From Nocardiopsis sp. CC223A (GTDB lineage Bacteria > Actinomycetota > Actinomycetes > Streptosporangiales > Streptosporangiaceae): a DNA stretch of 56,590 nt. The position numbers and the translations under genes are program-made. Positions 24,680 to 32,342 of this stretch are shown piece by piece. The stretch is taken from assembly GCF_030766825.1 (NCBI RefSeq), contig NZ_JASFDV010000040.1, positions 1-56,590 on the forward strand, written 5' to 3'. The notes beneath the pieces are model-generated. The model was not told the origin of the DNA, did no database searches, and saw only the letters and a program-made list of their open reading frames with translations. Each line of letters starts with the position of its first letter. The first letter of the stretch is position 1.

Positions 24680-26463
24680 GCCCGCTCCCCGTGCTCGTCC
24701 GGCGCCGTGCGGTCGTCGAGACCGCGCAGCCACACCTCCGCCGCCACCGCGTCGGCCAGCGCGCCCATCGCCACCCGTCGGCCCTCGACCGCCGCGTCCA
24801 GCGCCGCCAGCACGAGGGCGGGGCGGATCACCCCCAGGTCGCCCAGACGGGACTCCCGGAACAGCGCCCGCAGCCGGTTGGCGTTGCGGCGCACCCCGTG
24901 GTACTCGCACGCCCCGTAGTCGCCCTTGGTGCTTCGCTCGAACCGCTCGCCGGGGAACGCCGCTCTCCACGCCTGAGCCAGGAGGGGCTTGGCCCGCACC
25001 GTCGACACGCGGTGCCGGGCGGGGACGGAGAGACAGGCGGCGAGCACCTGGTGGTCGAAGAACGGCAGCGCCACTCGAACCCCGCACGCGTGGGCCACCT
25101 GTAGGAAGGACCGGCTGGTGGCCGCGTGCCAGCGCACGGCCCGCAGCGCATGGGCGTCGGCGCCGTCGTTCTCCTTGTGCGCCGACACGGCCGCTTGGCG
25201 CAGCCGCTCCGCCGCTTCTCCCCGGGCCCGGGGTGCGCCCCAGGCCGCCAGAGGGCTTATCGCCGTCCAACCGATCGCCGCCTCCCAGGGCGGTACCGCA
25301 TCGGCCCGGTCTGCGGTGGCGTGGTGTGACAAGCGCTCTGCGGCATCCAGGAGAGCCTCTGCGTAGGACCGGCGGGAGGTCGCCCACACCGCTCGGAGAA
25401 CCCGATGGAACGGGCGCTGGCGAAGCGCCGCCCAGCCCCGGCACTCCCGGAGGAACTCCCGGGTGCGTGCGGGCGCGGCCAGGTAGGTCATCGGGGCGCC
25501 GACGACCGCGTCCCCGCCGTCTCCGGCGAAATGGACCTCTGTTCCGCCGGCCGGGGCCAGCCGGTGCGCGGTACGTGCGTGCAGGACGACGTCGGCGCTG
25601 GGCAGGTCCGTGAACGAGGCACGGTCCAGCAGGGAGAACGGCAGGGTGTCCGGGCCGCCGTGGACGACCTGATGGCGCAGGCCGGGGACCGTGCTCGCCA
25701 GGCGGGAGGCGTGGGCGAGGTCATCGGTGTTGTCGGCGAACCGGTCCGTGTAGGTGATCGCCTGCACGTCGCCGTCACCGTGGTGCCGGGCCGCGAGCAG
25801 GGCCGTGAACGAGGAGTCCATGCCCCCGCTGAGATCGGCGGTCACTCGGCCGGAACGGGGAAACCGTGCGGTCACGGCATGGGTCAGTGCGGCGGCCAGG
25901 GTCCGGGCCGCCTCCACAGGATCGACATCCGGTGCCGACCGGAAGGGGAATCGGAGCCGCTCCACCCGCGCCGCACCGCCGCGCAGGACCAGCATGTGGT
26001 CCTGGGGGAGTTCGGTGATCCCCTGGAACGGACCGCCACCGGGCAGGGTGCCCACGGCATCGGGGGCGAACAACCGTGCAGCGAGGCCGCCCGAATTGAT
26101 TCGGGGCCGGTCCGTGCTGAGGAGTGCCGTCGGAGTCAGGGCGAAGCGGGCCGGGGCGCTCACACCGGCCTCTCTGAACCAGACCCGGAGAACCCCTGCG
26201 AGGTCACCGGTCACCGCCGTCTCGTCCGTGTCGTGGCAGACGACCCCGTAGCGGCCGGGGAACGCCCGAAGCGCTTGTAGGGCTTTGGCGGGCGGGGCGG
26301 TCCCTGTGGCGGCGAACTCCTTCTCCACGTCCGCGGGGTCGGCGAGACATTCGCCGAACAGGATCGCCCCGCGGCGCTCGTCGCCGACGTGCCGCACCGG
26401 CACCGCGGGGTGCCGGGCGGCGGGGGCGGTCAGCGCGTGTTCCACGCTCGACGCCGTCGTCAT
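24676..26463 (-). CDS. Lasso cyclase (C), asparagine-synthetase-like
   Basis: 595 residues from ATG 26463. The ATP-pyrophosphatase motif TADLSGGMDSSFTALLAARH lies near residue 205, followed by FAGDGGDAVVGAPMTYL. The N-terminal glutaminase-like domain lacks the catalytic Cys at position 2, as expected for lasso cyclases. The enzyme adenylates the ring Asp/Glu side chain and closes the macrolactam with the core N-terminus. It starts 8 bases after the precursor stop. Confidence 0.93.
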   Translation of the reverse strand: MTTASSVEHALTAPAARHPAVPVRHVGDERRGAILFGECLADPADVEKEFAATGTAPPAKALQALRAFPGRYGVVCHDTDETAVTGDLAGVLRVWFREAGVSAPARFALTPTALLSTDRPRINSGGLAARLFAPDAVGTLPGGGPFQGITELPQDHMLVLRGGAARVERLRFPFRSAPDVDPVEAARTLAAALTHAVTARFPRSGRVTADLSGGMDSSFTALLAARHHGDGDVQAITYTDRFADNTDDLAHASRLASTVPGLRHQVVHGGPDTLPFSLLDRASFTDLPSADVVLHARTAHRLAPAGGTEVHFAGDGGDAVVGAPMTYLAAPARTREFLRECRGWAALRQRPFHRVLRAVWATSRRSYAEALLDAAERLSHHATADRADAVPPWEAAIGWTAISPLAAWGAPRARGEAAERLRQAAVSAHKENDGADAHALRAVRWHAATSRSFLQVAHACGVRVALPFFDHQVLAACLSVPARHRVSTVRAKPLLAQAWRAAFPGERFERSTKGDYGACEYHGVRRNANRLRALFRESRLGDLGVIRPALVLAALDAAVEGRRVAMGALADAVAAEVWLRGLDDRTAPDEHGERA

Positions 26464-26471
26464 CGTGCGGA

Positions 26472-26591
26472 TCAGTTGTACCGGGCGGTGTTCATGTCGG
26501 CGGTGTCGTGCGCGCCGGTGCCGAGGATGAGTTCGCGGGCGTCACCGAGGTCGGTGACGGTCGGGGGCTCGTAAGCGGTCTGCTGCTCCAC
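26472..26591 (-). CDS. Lasso peptide precursor (A), aspartimide type
   Basis: 39 residues from GTG 26591, with GGAAGG upstream. Leader MEQQTAYEPPTVTDLGDARE LILGT contains YEPP-x(5)-G, the usual B1 contact. The likely core is GAHDTADMNTARYN: Gly1 to Asp7 would give a seven-residue ring. Asp4-Thr5 is the Asp-Thr motif that PIMT-linked lasso peptides convert to aspartimide. The cleavage site is inferred; a Thr at position -2 would put Ala first, but then no Asp falls at 7-9. Confidence 0.9.
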   Translation of the reverse strand: MEQQTAYEPPTVTDLGDARELILGTGAHDTADMNTARYN

Positions 26592-26649
26592 AGGGCGTCC
26601 TTCCGAGAGGGTGAGGGCGAGGCGAGGGCCTTCGCTCCCGCATGAAGGA

Positions 26650-26686
26650 AGACTATTCCTGGAACTTTAGATGATCAAGGAATAGT
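26650..26686 (-). promoter_or_regulatory. Lasso operon promoter embedded in an inverted repeat
   Basis: On the minus strand: -35 TTGATC (26678-26673), 17-base spacer, -10 TAGTCT (26655-26650). The arms ACTATTCCT/AGGAATAGT at 26652-26660 and 26678-26686 are a perfect 9-base inverted repeat spanning 35 bases. An almost identical arrangement lies at 28332-28368 upstream of the XRE/DUF6879 operon, so a common regulator is likely. Confidence 0.65.
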
Positions 26687-26725
26687 TCTGTGGCGGTTCG
26701 GTGAGATCAACCCGATGAGAGGCCG

Positions 26726-27598
26726 TCAGGTGTGGTCGCGTGCCAGCTCGGCCAGGAACGCCCGGGCCTCGTCGTCGTAGACGGCGGCGTCCGCGAACAG
26801 TTGGAAGACGTCCAGGTAGAAGCGGACGTCGCGGGACTCGGTGATGTTCCGATGGGTCGTGAAGCTCTCCACCGAGACCTCTTCCTCATCGAGGAGGACG
26901 AACCCGTTCTTCGGTACTTGGGGGACGGGAACATTCCAGGGCAGGACGCCGATGCGGAGGTTCTCCGCCGTGGAGAGGTTGGCCAAGCGGTCCATCTGGG
27001 CGCGCATGGCCGCGGCGCTGCCCAGGCGCCAGCGCAGGGCGGCCTCGGTGATCACGAAATGGAACGAGTGCCGTGGATCGAACAGGATGGTCTGGCGCTC
27101 CATACGCGCACGCACCGCCTGTGCCACGTCGGCCCCGCCGCTCGACAGGGGCTGGCTGAAGACAGCGCGTGCGTACTCGGGGGTCTGGAGCAGGCCGGGG
27201 ACCATCGTGGGCTGGAACGAACGGATCGTCTCGGCCTGTCGGGTCCTTCGGCCGATGTCCTCCTGGGTCCGGTGCAGGCCGCGTTTGCGCAGCATCCTCA
27301 GGGACCTGTAACGGTCGTTCAGCGCACGCGCCAGTTGCTCCGTTTCGGCGTGTTCATCCTGCTGAGGGCGGTAGAGGTTCAGCAGCGATCGCACATCGTC
27401 GCCGGAGGGGGTGACCCGCCCGGTCTCGATCTTGGAGACCTTGGATTGGCTCCAGTCCAGGAGTTCGGCGACACGTGTCCCGGACAGGCCGGAAACCGCG
27501 CGAAGCCGGCGGAGGCGGTCGGCCAGCTCGGCGCGGTCCTGTTGGAACGACTCAGATATGGCTATCAGTCCCGGTGGTACTGCGGGTGGGCACTCCAA
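26726..27598 (-). CDS. XRE-family regulator with DUF5753
   Basis: 290 residues; the frame opens at TTG 27598, inside the end of the upstream gene, implying coupling. N-terminal HTH: LADRLRRLRAVSGLSGTRVA ELLDWSQSKVSKIETGRVTP. The rest is a DUF5753 domain (FQPTMVPGLLQTPEYARAVF ... WNVPVPQVPKNGFVLLDEEE). Such proteins usually pair with DUF397 or DUF6879 partners. Here it lies directly upstream of the lasso operon and downstream of a matching palindromic promoter, so it is the prime candidate to control both. Confidence 0.88.
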   Translation of the reverse strand: MECPPAVPPGLIAISESFQQDRAELADRLRRLRAVSGLSGTRVAELLDWSQSKVSKIETGRVTPSGDDVRSLLNLYRPQQDEHAETEQLARALNDRYRSLRMLRKRGLHRTQEDIGRRTRQAETIRSFQPTMVPGLLQTPEYARAVFSQPLSSGGADVAQAVRARMERQTILFDPRHSFHFVITEAALRWRLGSAAAMRAQMDRLANLSTAENLRIGVLPWNVPVPQVPKNGFVLLDEEEVSVESFTTHRNITESRDVRFYLDVFQLFADAAVYDDEARAFLAELARDHT

Positions 27599-28110
27599 TA
27601 CTGGTCGAAGGGTACGGCCTGGGCCAGAGCGAGATCACGTTGGGCGCGGTAATGCGCCAGATCGGGGTTCTCCACGAGCTCGCTTCTCAGGTACTCGCCG
27701 TCCTCGCGGTAGATCATCCGCACCGCGTGGGATTCGTCGAAGAACCAGAAATCCTCGTTCAGGAGACCGTCCGGGCGGCCGTGCTCGGCGGTGTCGAGGA
27801 TGAGGATCTCCTCCCCGGCCCGGGCGTTGAACGAGTACCCCCACTCCATCTCGTACCGCAGGTAGTCCGTCAGGGGACTGTGGACGACATGGACGCGGTA
27901 GCGGCGAACGCCCTGCGCGACATGATCCATGATCCTCCGCATGTACGGGGTGACCACGCCCACCCGGGGGCAGGGTTCACCGGCCATGTAGGCGCGGAGC
28001 TTCCCCCCTTCTGACACCGGGTTGTAGACGGGCAGGGTCTCCAGGCGGAACACACTCTTGACGGAGGAGGTGAACAGGGCCTCGAACCGGTCGTCATCGA
28101 GCTTCGCCAC
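27565..28110 (-). CDS. DUF6879-type protein
   Basis: 181 residues from GTG 28110. Motifs such as LFTSSVKSVFRLETLPVYNP, RRYRVHVVHSPLTDYLRYEM, FNARAGEEILILDT and DFWFFDES are typical of the actinomycete DUF6879 family found next to XRE regulators. Molecular role is unknown; a partner that modulates the XRE protein is commonly assumed. Overlaps the small gene upstream by 17 bases and the XRE gene downstream by 34. Confidence 0.78.
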   Translation of the reverse strand: MAKLDDDRFEALFTSSVKSVFRLETLPVYNPVSEGGKLRAYMAGEPCPRVGVVTPYMRRIMDHVAQGVRRYRVHVVHSPLTDYLRYEMEWGYSFNARAGEEILILDTAEHGRPDGLLNEDFWFFDESHAVRMIYREDGEYLRSELVENPDLAHYRAQRDLALAQAVPFDQYWSAHPQYHRD

Positions 28111-28294
28111 GAAGCCCCTCCAGAAGGGCGTGGGGAATCTCGACGGCGCCTTCGCCCGGCGGGAGTCCCAGCTTTTTCAGGACGTCCGGGTCACTGATCG
28201 CGTATCCCTGCACGATGTAGCTCTTCCGATCGGTCGTGTACACGGCGGGACACTGGTCGTCCTCGCAGCCGCCACTGATCTTGGTGAACTCCAA
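28094..28294 (-). CDS. Small XRE-operon protein
   Basis: 66 residues from TTG 28294 with GAGGAG five to six bases upstream. Sequence elements: GGCEDDQCPAVYTTDRKSYI (two Cys) and GYAISDPDVLKKLGLPPGEG AVEIPHALLE. It looks like the small proteins that precede DUF6879 genes in many actinomycetes. First gene of the XRE operon and 38 bases from the palindromic promoter. Function unknown. Confidence 0.7.
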   Translation of the reverse strand: MEFTKISGGCEDDQCPAVYTTDRKSYIVQGYAISDPDVLKKLGLPPGEGAVEIPHALLEGLRGEAR

Positions 28295-28331
28295 GAGGTC
28301 TCCTCAGGGAGAGAAGGAGCGCGTCTCTTCG

Positions 28332-28368
28332 AGAGTATTCTTGGAATTGCTGCCTGTAAAGGAATAGT
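28332..28368 (-). promoter_or_regulatory. XRE operon promoter, twin of the lasso promoter
   Basis: Minus strand: -35 TTTACA (28360-28355), 17-base spacer, -10 TACTCT (28337-28332). The upstream arm AACTATTCCTT and the downstream arm AGAATACT form an inverted repeat with the same 35-base span as the site at 26650-26686. The central TTCCA block is also shared. Expected 5' leader of about 30 bases before TTG 28294. Confidence 0.65.
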
Positions 28369-28413
28369 TCTCATCCCTTTTCTTCAGTGGACCGGGGCCA
28401 TGGCTGCCCGGGT

Positions 28414-28800
28414 TCAGTGGCGGGCGTCGCGCCAGGGCTGGGGCAGGGCACCGCCGCGGGTGAGGTGGCGGTGCAGGGCCTCGAAGGCCCGGTCGGCGGC
28501 GCGGAGCAGCGCGGCGGTGTCGGCGTCGGGGTCGGCGGCCTCGCGCAGGAGTGAGGAGAGCAGGTCGAAGAGTTCGTCGGCCCGTTCCCGCTGGAGGCGG
28601 GTGGCGGGTCGGCCGCACCGGGCGGGGCGGGTGTCGGGGGCGGTGGGCATCGCGGTGTCCTTTCCGGGGTGTTCGGGTGTGCGGGAGCGGCGGCGGGGCA
28701 GCGGAGGCGGTTGTGCCGGGCGGGGCCGCGGGACCTGGGGTGTGCGGGGCCGGGTGAGGCGGATGAACTCGGCCCAGGTGAGGGGGCCGTCGCCGGTCAC
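28414..28800 (-). CDS. Uncharacterised protein with PLTWAEF N-terminal module
   Basis: 128 residues from GTG 28800, overlapping the previous stop. Residues 1-48 ([20 protein letters not shown] onward, Pro/Arg-rich) closely match the start of the otherwise different protein at 38996-39508. An internal ATG at 28650 region with GGAAAGGA upstream could start a shorter product of about 79 residues (LQRERADELFDLLSSLLREA). Either two overlapping products or one fusion. No known family. Confidence 0.6.
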   Translation of the reverse strand: MTGDGPLTWAEFIRLTRPRTPQVPRPRPAQPPPLPRRRSRTPEHPGKDTAMPTAPDTRPARCGRPATRLQRERADELFDLLSSLLREAADPDADTAALLRAADRAFEALHRHLTRGGALPQPWRDARH

Positions 28801-29069
28801 AACCGCCCCAGGAGTTCACAGACCAACTGCCGGGCGAGCAGATCCTCGCCCCCCTGGCGGGCGAGGGGGACAGCGGCGTGCGGTTCGCCGGGCATCGGCC
28901 GCCACCACTGCCCGTCCACAAGGCGGACGGTGATCCGCCGCCCCGCGTGCTCCGCCCGCACCGAGCCGGGGAGGTCGCCGTCCACCACAGCCACCCCCCG
29001 GCGGCGCAGGGCCGAGTGCAGCGCCAACACTGCGGTTTCGGTCTCCTGCAACTCTGTCGAATCGTGCAT
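28797..29069 (-). CDS. Small uncharacterised protein
   Basis: 90 residues from ATG 29069 (HDSTELQETETAVLALHSAL). It continues RRRGVAVVDGDLPGSVRAEH, RITVRLVDGQWWRPMPGEPH and EDLLARQLVCELLGRL. It resembles small alpha/beta proteins that accompany XRE/DUF397 genes, but no named family is recognised. Divergent from the XRE gene at 29168 and coupled to 28414-28800. Confidence 0.65.
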   Translation of the reverse strand: MHDSTELQETETAVLALHSALRRRGVAVVDGDLPGSVRAEHAGRRITVRLVDGQWWRPMPGEPHAAVPLARQGGEDLLARQLVCELLGRL

Positions 29070-29150
29070 GCCCCCAGAGTGCGCCCACCCTTGATTTATG
29101 CGCCAGCGGAGGATGACTTTCCGAATACCGAGGACACGAGCGGGGAACTT

Positions 29151-29160
29151 GTTGTACAAC
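29151..29160 (+). promoter_or_regulatory. Palindrome/-10 element of a leaderless XRE transcript
   Basis: GTTGTACAAC is a perfect palindrome. TACAAC within it would be a -10 box 7 bases before ATG 29168, and no ribosome site precedes that ATG. This fits a leaderless mRNA, with the palindrome possibly acting as autoregulatory operator. Inferred. Confidence 0.4.
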
Positions 29161-29167
29161 CTGTTTC

Positions 29168-29911
29168 ATGGTTTCCCCTCTTTTCCGTGAGGTGCTCGCA
29201 ACCCACCTGACACTGTCGGGAATGACGCAAAAGTCGCTTTCCGCGCGTTCGAGGGTTTCGCAGGCGTCCCTGTCCCGTTACCTTTCCGGCAAGACCCGCC
29301 CCTCCCGCCCTGCCGTGGACGCGCTGGACGCCGCGCTCGGCACCGACGGGCTGTTGCTGGAGGCGTGGAAGAGTTCCGTCAACGAGGAGCTGCCGCCGTT
29401 CCTGCGGGACGTGGACTACCTCGAACGCGAAGCGACGCGAATCGACCTGGTGTCCCCCGTGGTCGTGCCCGGCCTGCTCTGGTCCCCGGGCTATGCGGAG
29501 GCCGTCTACCGGGCGGGCCGGAAGGTCGTCGACGTGGAGCGCCTGGCGCGCATGCGCTCCAACAAGCTGGGCCAGATCTCCGCGGCCGTCGCGGCGGTGT
29601 TCCCCGTGACGGCGCTGACCTGTGTGCCCGAGCCGGTCCGGACGGAGCAGGTCGAGCACCTGCTGAACCTTCCGGAGCGGGTGGCCGTCCACCTACTCCC
29701 GGAGGGGACCCTGCTGATGGGCATCCCCGGTCCGATGATGCTCTTCCGCCTCCACGACGGTCAGGAGATAGTTGCAGCCGATCAGCTAGAAGGAAACCAG
29801 GTGTACAACGATGCGCTTCTCGGCCGGGCACGAGAACTTTTAAGGGATGCCCTGTCGGTATCGTTGCCACCGATGATCAGCATGCAGCGTCTCCGGGAGA
29901 TGGTGTCGTGA
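29168..29911 (+). CDS. XRE-family regulator with DUF5753
   Basis: 247 residues. HTH at the very start: VLATHLTLSGMTQKSLSARS RVSQASLSRYLSGKTRPSRP. The DUF5753 part contains LVSPVVVPGLLWSPGYAEAV and HLLPEGTLLMGIPGPMMLFR. The stop overlaps the GTG of the first DUF397 gene. XRE/DUF397 pairs are very frequent in actinomycetes and act in morphological or antibiotic control in a few studied cases. Confidence 0.88.
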   Translation: MVSPLFREVLATHLTLSGMTQKSLSARSRVSQASLSRYLSGKTRPSRPAVDALDAALGTDGLLLEAWKSSVNEELPPFLRDVDYLEREATRIDLVSPVVVPGLLWSPGYAEAVYRAGRKVVDVERLARMRSNKLGQISAAVAAVFPVTALTCVPEPVRTEQVEHLLNLPERVAVHLLPEGTLLMGIPGPMMLFRLHDGQEIVAADQLEGNQVYNDALLGRARELLRDALSVSLPPMISMQRLREMVS

Positions 29912-30075
29912 GTACCGAGTGGCACAAGTCGAGTTACAGTGGCGCTTCCGCGAACTGCGTGGAGGTCCGCGAGTCCCCCGAGCGTGTCGACGTCCGCGAC
30001 ACCCAGTACCAGGACGCCGGATGCCTCACCTTCTCCTCCTCCGAGTGGATCGCGACCCTGGCGACCGCCAAGTAA
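29908..30075 (+). CDS. DUF397 protein 1
   Basis: 55 residues from GTG 29908 in a GTGA overlap with the XRE gene. STEWHKSSYSGASANCVEVR, DVRDTQYQ and LTFSSSEWIATLATAK are the DUF397 signature blocks (WxKSSYSG.NCVEVA...VRDSK...L.FS...W). DUF397 proteins are presumed partners of the neighbouring XRE regulator. Confidence 0.92.
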   Translation: MSTEWHKSSYSGASANCVEVRESPERVDVRDTQYQDAGCLTFSSSEWIATLATAK

Positions 30076-30189
30076 CCACATTCGCACAAGACCCCGGACG
30101 GCATCCCAGAGCCTTTGTTATGCGTGGGCGTCCGCCGGGGAGGGAAGGCTCCGGACAGTTCCGCATGACCCTTCACCTTGGGAGTGGTG

Positions 30190-30363
30190 ATGACCATCTC
30201 GACTGAGTGGCACAAGTCGAGTTACAGTGGCTCGTCTTCGAACTGCGTGGAGACCCGCGAGCACACTTCTGGTACGGACGTCCGCGACACCCAGAACCGC
30301 GAGGCCGGGCACCTGACCTTCTCCTCCTCGGAGTGGGTCGCGGCCCTGGCGACCGAGAAGTAA
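30190..30363 (+). CDS. DUF397 protein 2
   Basis: 57 residues from ATG 30190 with GGGAG five bases upstream. MTISTEWHKSSYSGSSSNCV, DVRDTQNREAG and LTFSSSEWVAALATEK are nearly identical to DUF397 protein 1, so this is a tandem duplicate. The 114-base gap to copy 1 holds no terminator of note. Confidence 0.92.
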   Translation: MTISTEWHKSSYSGSSSNCVETREHTSGTDVRDTQNREAGHLTFSSSEWVAALATEK

Positions 30364-30693
30364 CCCTGACCGCACGAGGCTCCGGGCGTCGCTCGGGGCC
30401 TTCGTCATGCAGAAACACGGGCACGGAACTCCGCTGATCGCACCAAATCCACCAAATCGAACTTATGGTTCTTTTTCCTGGAAAAGCCACTCGACTTCTC
30501 CATTTCCAACGCCCTGACCTGGCGAAACATGCGGGTGTGGATCTTCTTCGGAGATCCGTCCGAAAAATGTGCACGCAGCCCTCGGATTGCCTTATCCTGG
30601 CCCCACAACCGAAAAAACTCGTGACCCCGCGACGCTTGTCCAGCGCCCGGGGTCGTGGCCAGCATCCAACCCTTAGACACAAGGAATGCCAGC
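30364..30693. other. 330-base intergenic region with hairpin and palindrome
   Basis: An imperfect hairpin near 30377-30402 (GGCTCCGGGC and GCTCGGGGCC arms) may end the XRE/DUF397 transcript. Further on are a tandem ACCAAATC repeat (30441-30458) and the palindrome TTTTCCTGGAAAA (30473-30485). These probably belong to the promoter of the gene starting at 30694. No gene seen. Confidence 0.4.
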
Positions 30694-31122
30694 GTGAGCC
30701 AGTTTACTGCCGCGCTCTTCAGGGCTGCTTTCGCCCTGCTGCGAGCGCTGTTCACTTCCCCGCGCGGTCGTCACCACCGGCGCCGTGCCTCCCGGGTCCG
30801 CCGCTACGCCGCGAACCCCGCACCCGCCGTCCGGCCCCTGTCGCCCGCCGCCCCGCGCCTGGCCGAGCCGCGCGAGACCTTCCCCGCCGACGACATCGCG
30901 CTCGTGCGGCCCTACTACACCGCCCACGAACAGGCCCGCATCCAGGCCGCCGCCACCGCACGCCTTCAGCAGTGGACCGCGCCCCGCATCCCCAAGCCGC
31001 GTCTCGGGGAGGGCGACCTGCTCGCCCCCACCCCGCCGCCCGTGACGTTCGAGGACCTGGCCGACGCCGTGCGCCGCTGGCAGGAACAGCAGCAGAAACA
31101 GACGGCGGGGGTGGGCGCATGA
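30694..31122 (+). CDS. Uncharacterised protein upstream of HATPase regulator
   Basis: 142 residues from GTG 30694 with AAGGA eight bases upstream. An N-terminal amphipathic stretch (SQFTAALFRAAFALLRALFT) is followed by an Arg-rich region, then ADDIALVRPYYTAHEQARIQ and a C-terminal helix FEDLADAVRRWQEQQQKQ. VRPYYxAxE motifs occur in small actinomycete proteins of unknown function. It overlaps the next gene by 4 bases. Confidence 0.7.
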   Translation: MSQFTAALFRAAFALLRALFTSPRGRHHRRRASRVRRYAANPAPAVRPLSPAAPRLAEPRETFPADDIALVRPYYTAHEQARIQAAATARLQQWTAPRIPKPRLGEGDLLAPTPPPVTFEDLADAVRRWQEQQQKQTAGVGA

Positions 31123-31556
31123 TGACCCCGACCCGGCTGTGGACCCACCGCCTCTACTCCGGCGACCTGTCCCGCCTGTCCACCGTGCGCCGGGACCTGC
31201 GCGCCGACCTGGCCGGGTTCGACGACGACCTCGCCGACACCCTCATCCTCTGCGGCAGTGAGCTCTTTGCGAATTGCGTCAAGTACACCGCCTCGGGCCA
31301 GGAGACGGGGCAGGTGGTCCGGACCCTGTGGTCGGTGGATGGCCGTTCGCTGATCCTGGGGTTCACCGACGACGGGCTCGGCGGGGGTGTTCCGAGCATC
31401 CCGACGGAGCGCACCCGTGGCGACTGGGAGACCGCCGAGGGGCAGCGCGGGCTGCTCATGGTCCAGGAGTTGTCCACAGCCTGGGGATACTCGCCCGTCT
31501 GTCCGTTCGGTGACCTGGGCACCCACACCTGGGCCGCCTTCACCCTCGCACGGTGA
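31119..31556 (+). CDS. HATPase-domain anti-sigma-like regulatory protein (RsbW type)
   Basis: 145 residues from ATG 31119 (or 31122). N box: ILCGSELFANCVKYT. G1 box: GFTDDGLGGGVPSI. G2 box: GQRGLLMVQELSTAWGY. These are the HATPase_c_2 motifs of stand-alone anti-sigma/serine kinases, which are abundant in actinomycetes. Coupled to the preceding gene. Its target sigma or anti-sigma antagonist is unknown. Confidence 0.87.
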   Translation: MMTPTRLWTHRLYSGDLSRLSTVRRDLRADLAGFDDDLADTLILCGSELFANCVKYTASGQETGQVVRTLWSVDGRSLILGFTDDGLGGGVPSIPTERTRGDWETAEGQRGLLMVQELSTAWGYSPVCPFGDLGTHTWAAFTLAR

Positions 31557-31562
31557 CCCCGT

Positions 31563-31596
31563 GCGCGGGCTCCCCGGCGTGCCGGGGAGCCCGCGC
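31563..31596 (+). terminator. Strong hairpin terminator
   Basis: Arms GCGCGGGCTCCCCGGC and GCCGGGGAGCCCGCGC are perfectly complementary over 16 bases with a GT loop, 6 bases after the HATPase gene's stop. No T-tract, which is usual in actinomycetes. Confidence 0.85.
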
Positions 31597-31790
31597 GCCC
31601 TCAGCCCCGGAAGTCGTAGTCGTTGCCCTTCCCGGTCATGACCGGAGTGAGGGTGGCGGACATTGCCCGGGAGGCAGTCCGGCGCTCCTCCAAGAGCATC
31701 AGGGTGTGGGTCGTCCTTGACGGTGACGAGGTCTCCGTCCCGCTTGGCGGCGAGCAGGTCCAGCTCCTTGGGGAGGCTGCGCCCCAGCAG

Positions 31791-31820
31791 CCGGAACCCG
31801 CCCTCGGATGCGGGTTCCGG
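31791..31820. terminator. Hairpin, terminator-like
   Basis: CCGGAACCCGC and GCGGGTTCCGG are perfect 11-base arms around an 8-base loop. It stands in non-coding DNA; it could end antisense or CRISPR-proximal transcripts. Confidence 0.5.
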
Positions 31821-32076
31821 ATCTGGACAGGGCGGTGGTGTTGAGGGAGCGTAGGTCGGAGAAACGAGAGGGTCTTTGAACCGTGTGAGCGGGGGCGTGT
31901 ACACCGAATCTGGTTCGGGTGCGGGAACCCCGGATTGCGTGCAGAGTGTTCGTTCTGGTCAAAAGCCTGTGAGGGTTGAAAGTGGCCTGGGTCATAGGTT
32001 GGAGCGCGCCAAGGGGGGTGGTTGCGTGCGGAGGGGGTGTGTCGTCGCAGGTCACGACCCCTGAAAACAGGGAGGG

Positions 32077-32342
32077 GTTCGGCAGGCCTATAAAGCCCGT
32101 AGGGCATGGAAACCGTAACGTGTGCGGTCAGTTCTTTGTCGGTGCGGCCGAAGGCCTCGAAAGAGTCCGGCAGGCCTATAAAGCCCGTAGGGCATGGAAA
32201 CAGTCCTCGTAGAGCGTCTTGAATTCATCCGCCTGTTCGGCAGGCCTATAAAGCCCGTAGGGCATGGAAACCCTGGAGCTTGGCGGAGGTCGCCTGGTAG
32301 CGCTCGTTCGGCAGGCCTATAAATCCTGTAGGGCATGGAAGC
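32077..32342 (+). CRISPR. Small orphan CRISPR array (4 repeats, 3 spacers)
   Basis: Repeats of 37 bases at 32077-32113, 32165-32201, 32235-32271 and 32306-32342, beginning GTTCGGCAGGCC and ending GGGCATGGAAAC. The second has one change; the fourth has several, which marks the trailer end and puts the leader on the left. Spacers are 51, 33 and 34 bases; the first is unusually long. GCCC-GTA-GGGC forms a hairpin immediately before the last 8 bases ATGGAAAC, a typical Cas6 5' handle (type I-B/III-like). No cas gene is in the window. Confidence 0.93.

Larger units (their letters stand above)
31557..32076. other. 520-base non-coding stretch with gene remnants, left of the CRISPR array
   Basis: After the terminator at 31563-31596, the minus strand shows GFRLLGRSLPKELDLLAAKR in one frame and TLMLLEERRTASRAMSATLT ... 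GNDYDFRG in the next, as in a frameshifted short gene. A hairpin lies at 31791-31820. The 200 bases before the first repeat are the likely CRISPR leader, though not AT-rich. Confidence 0.4.
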
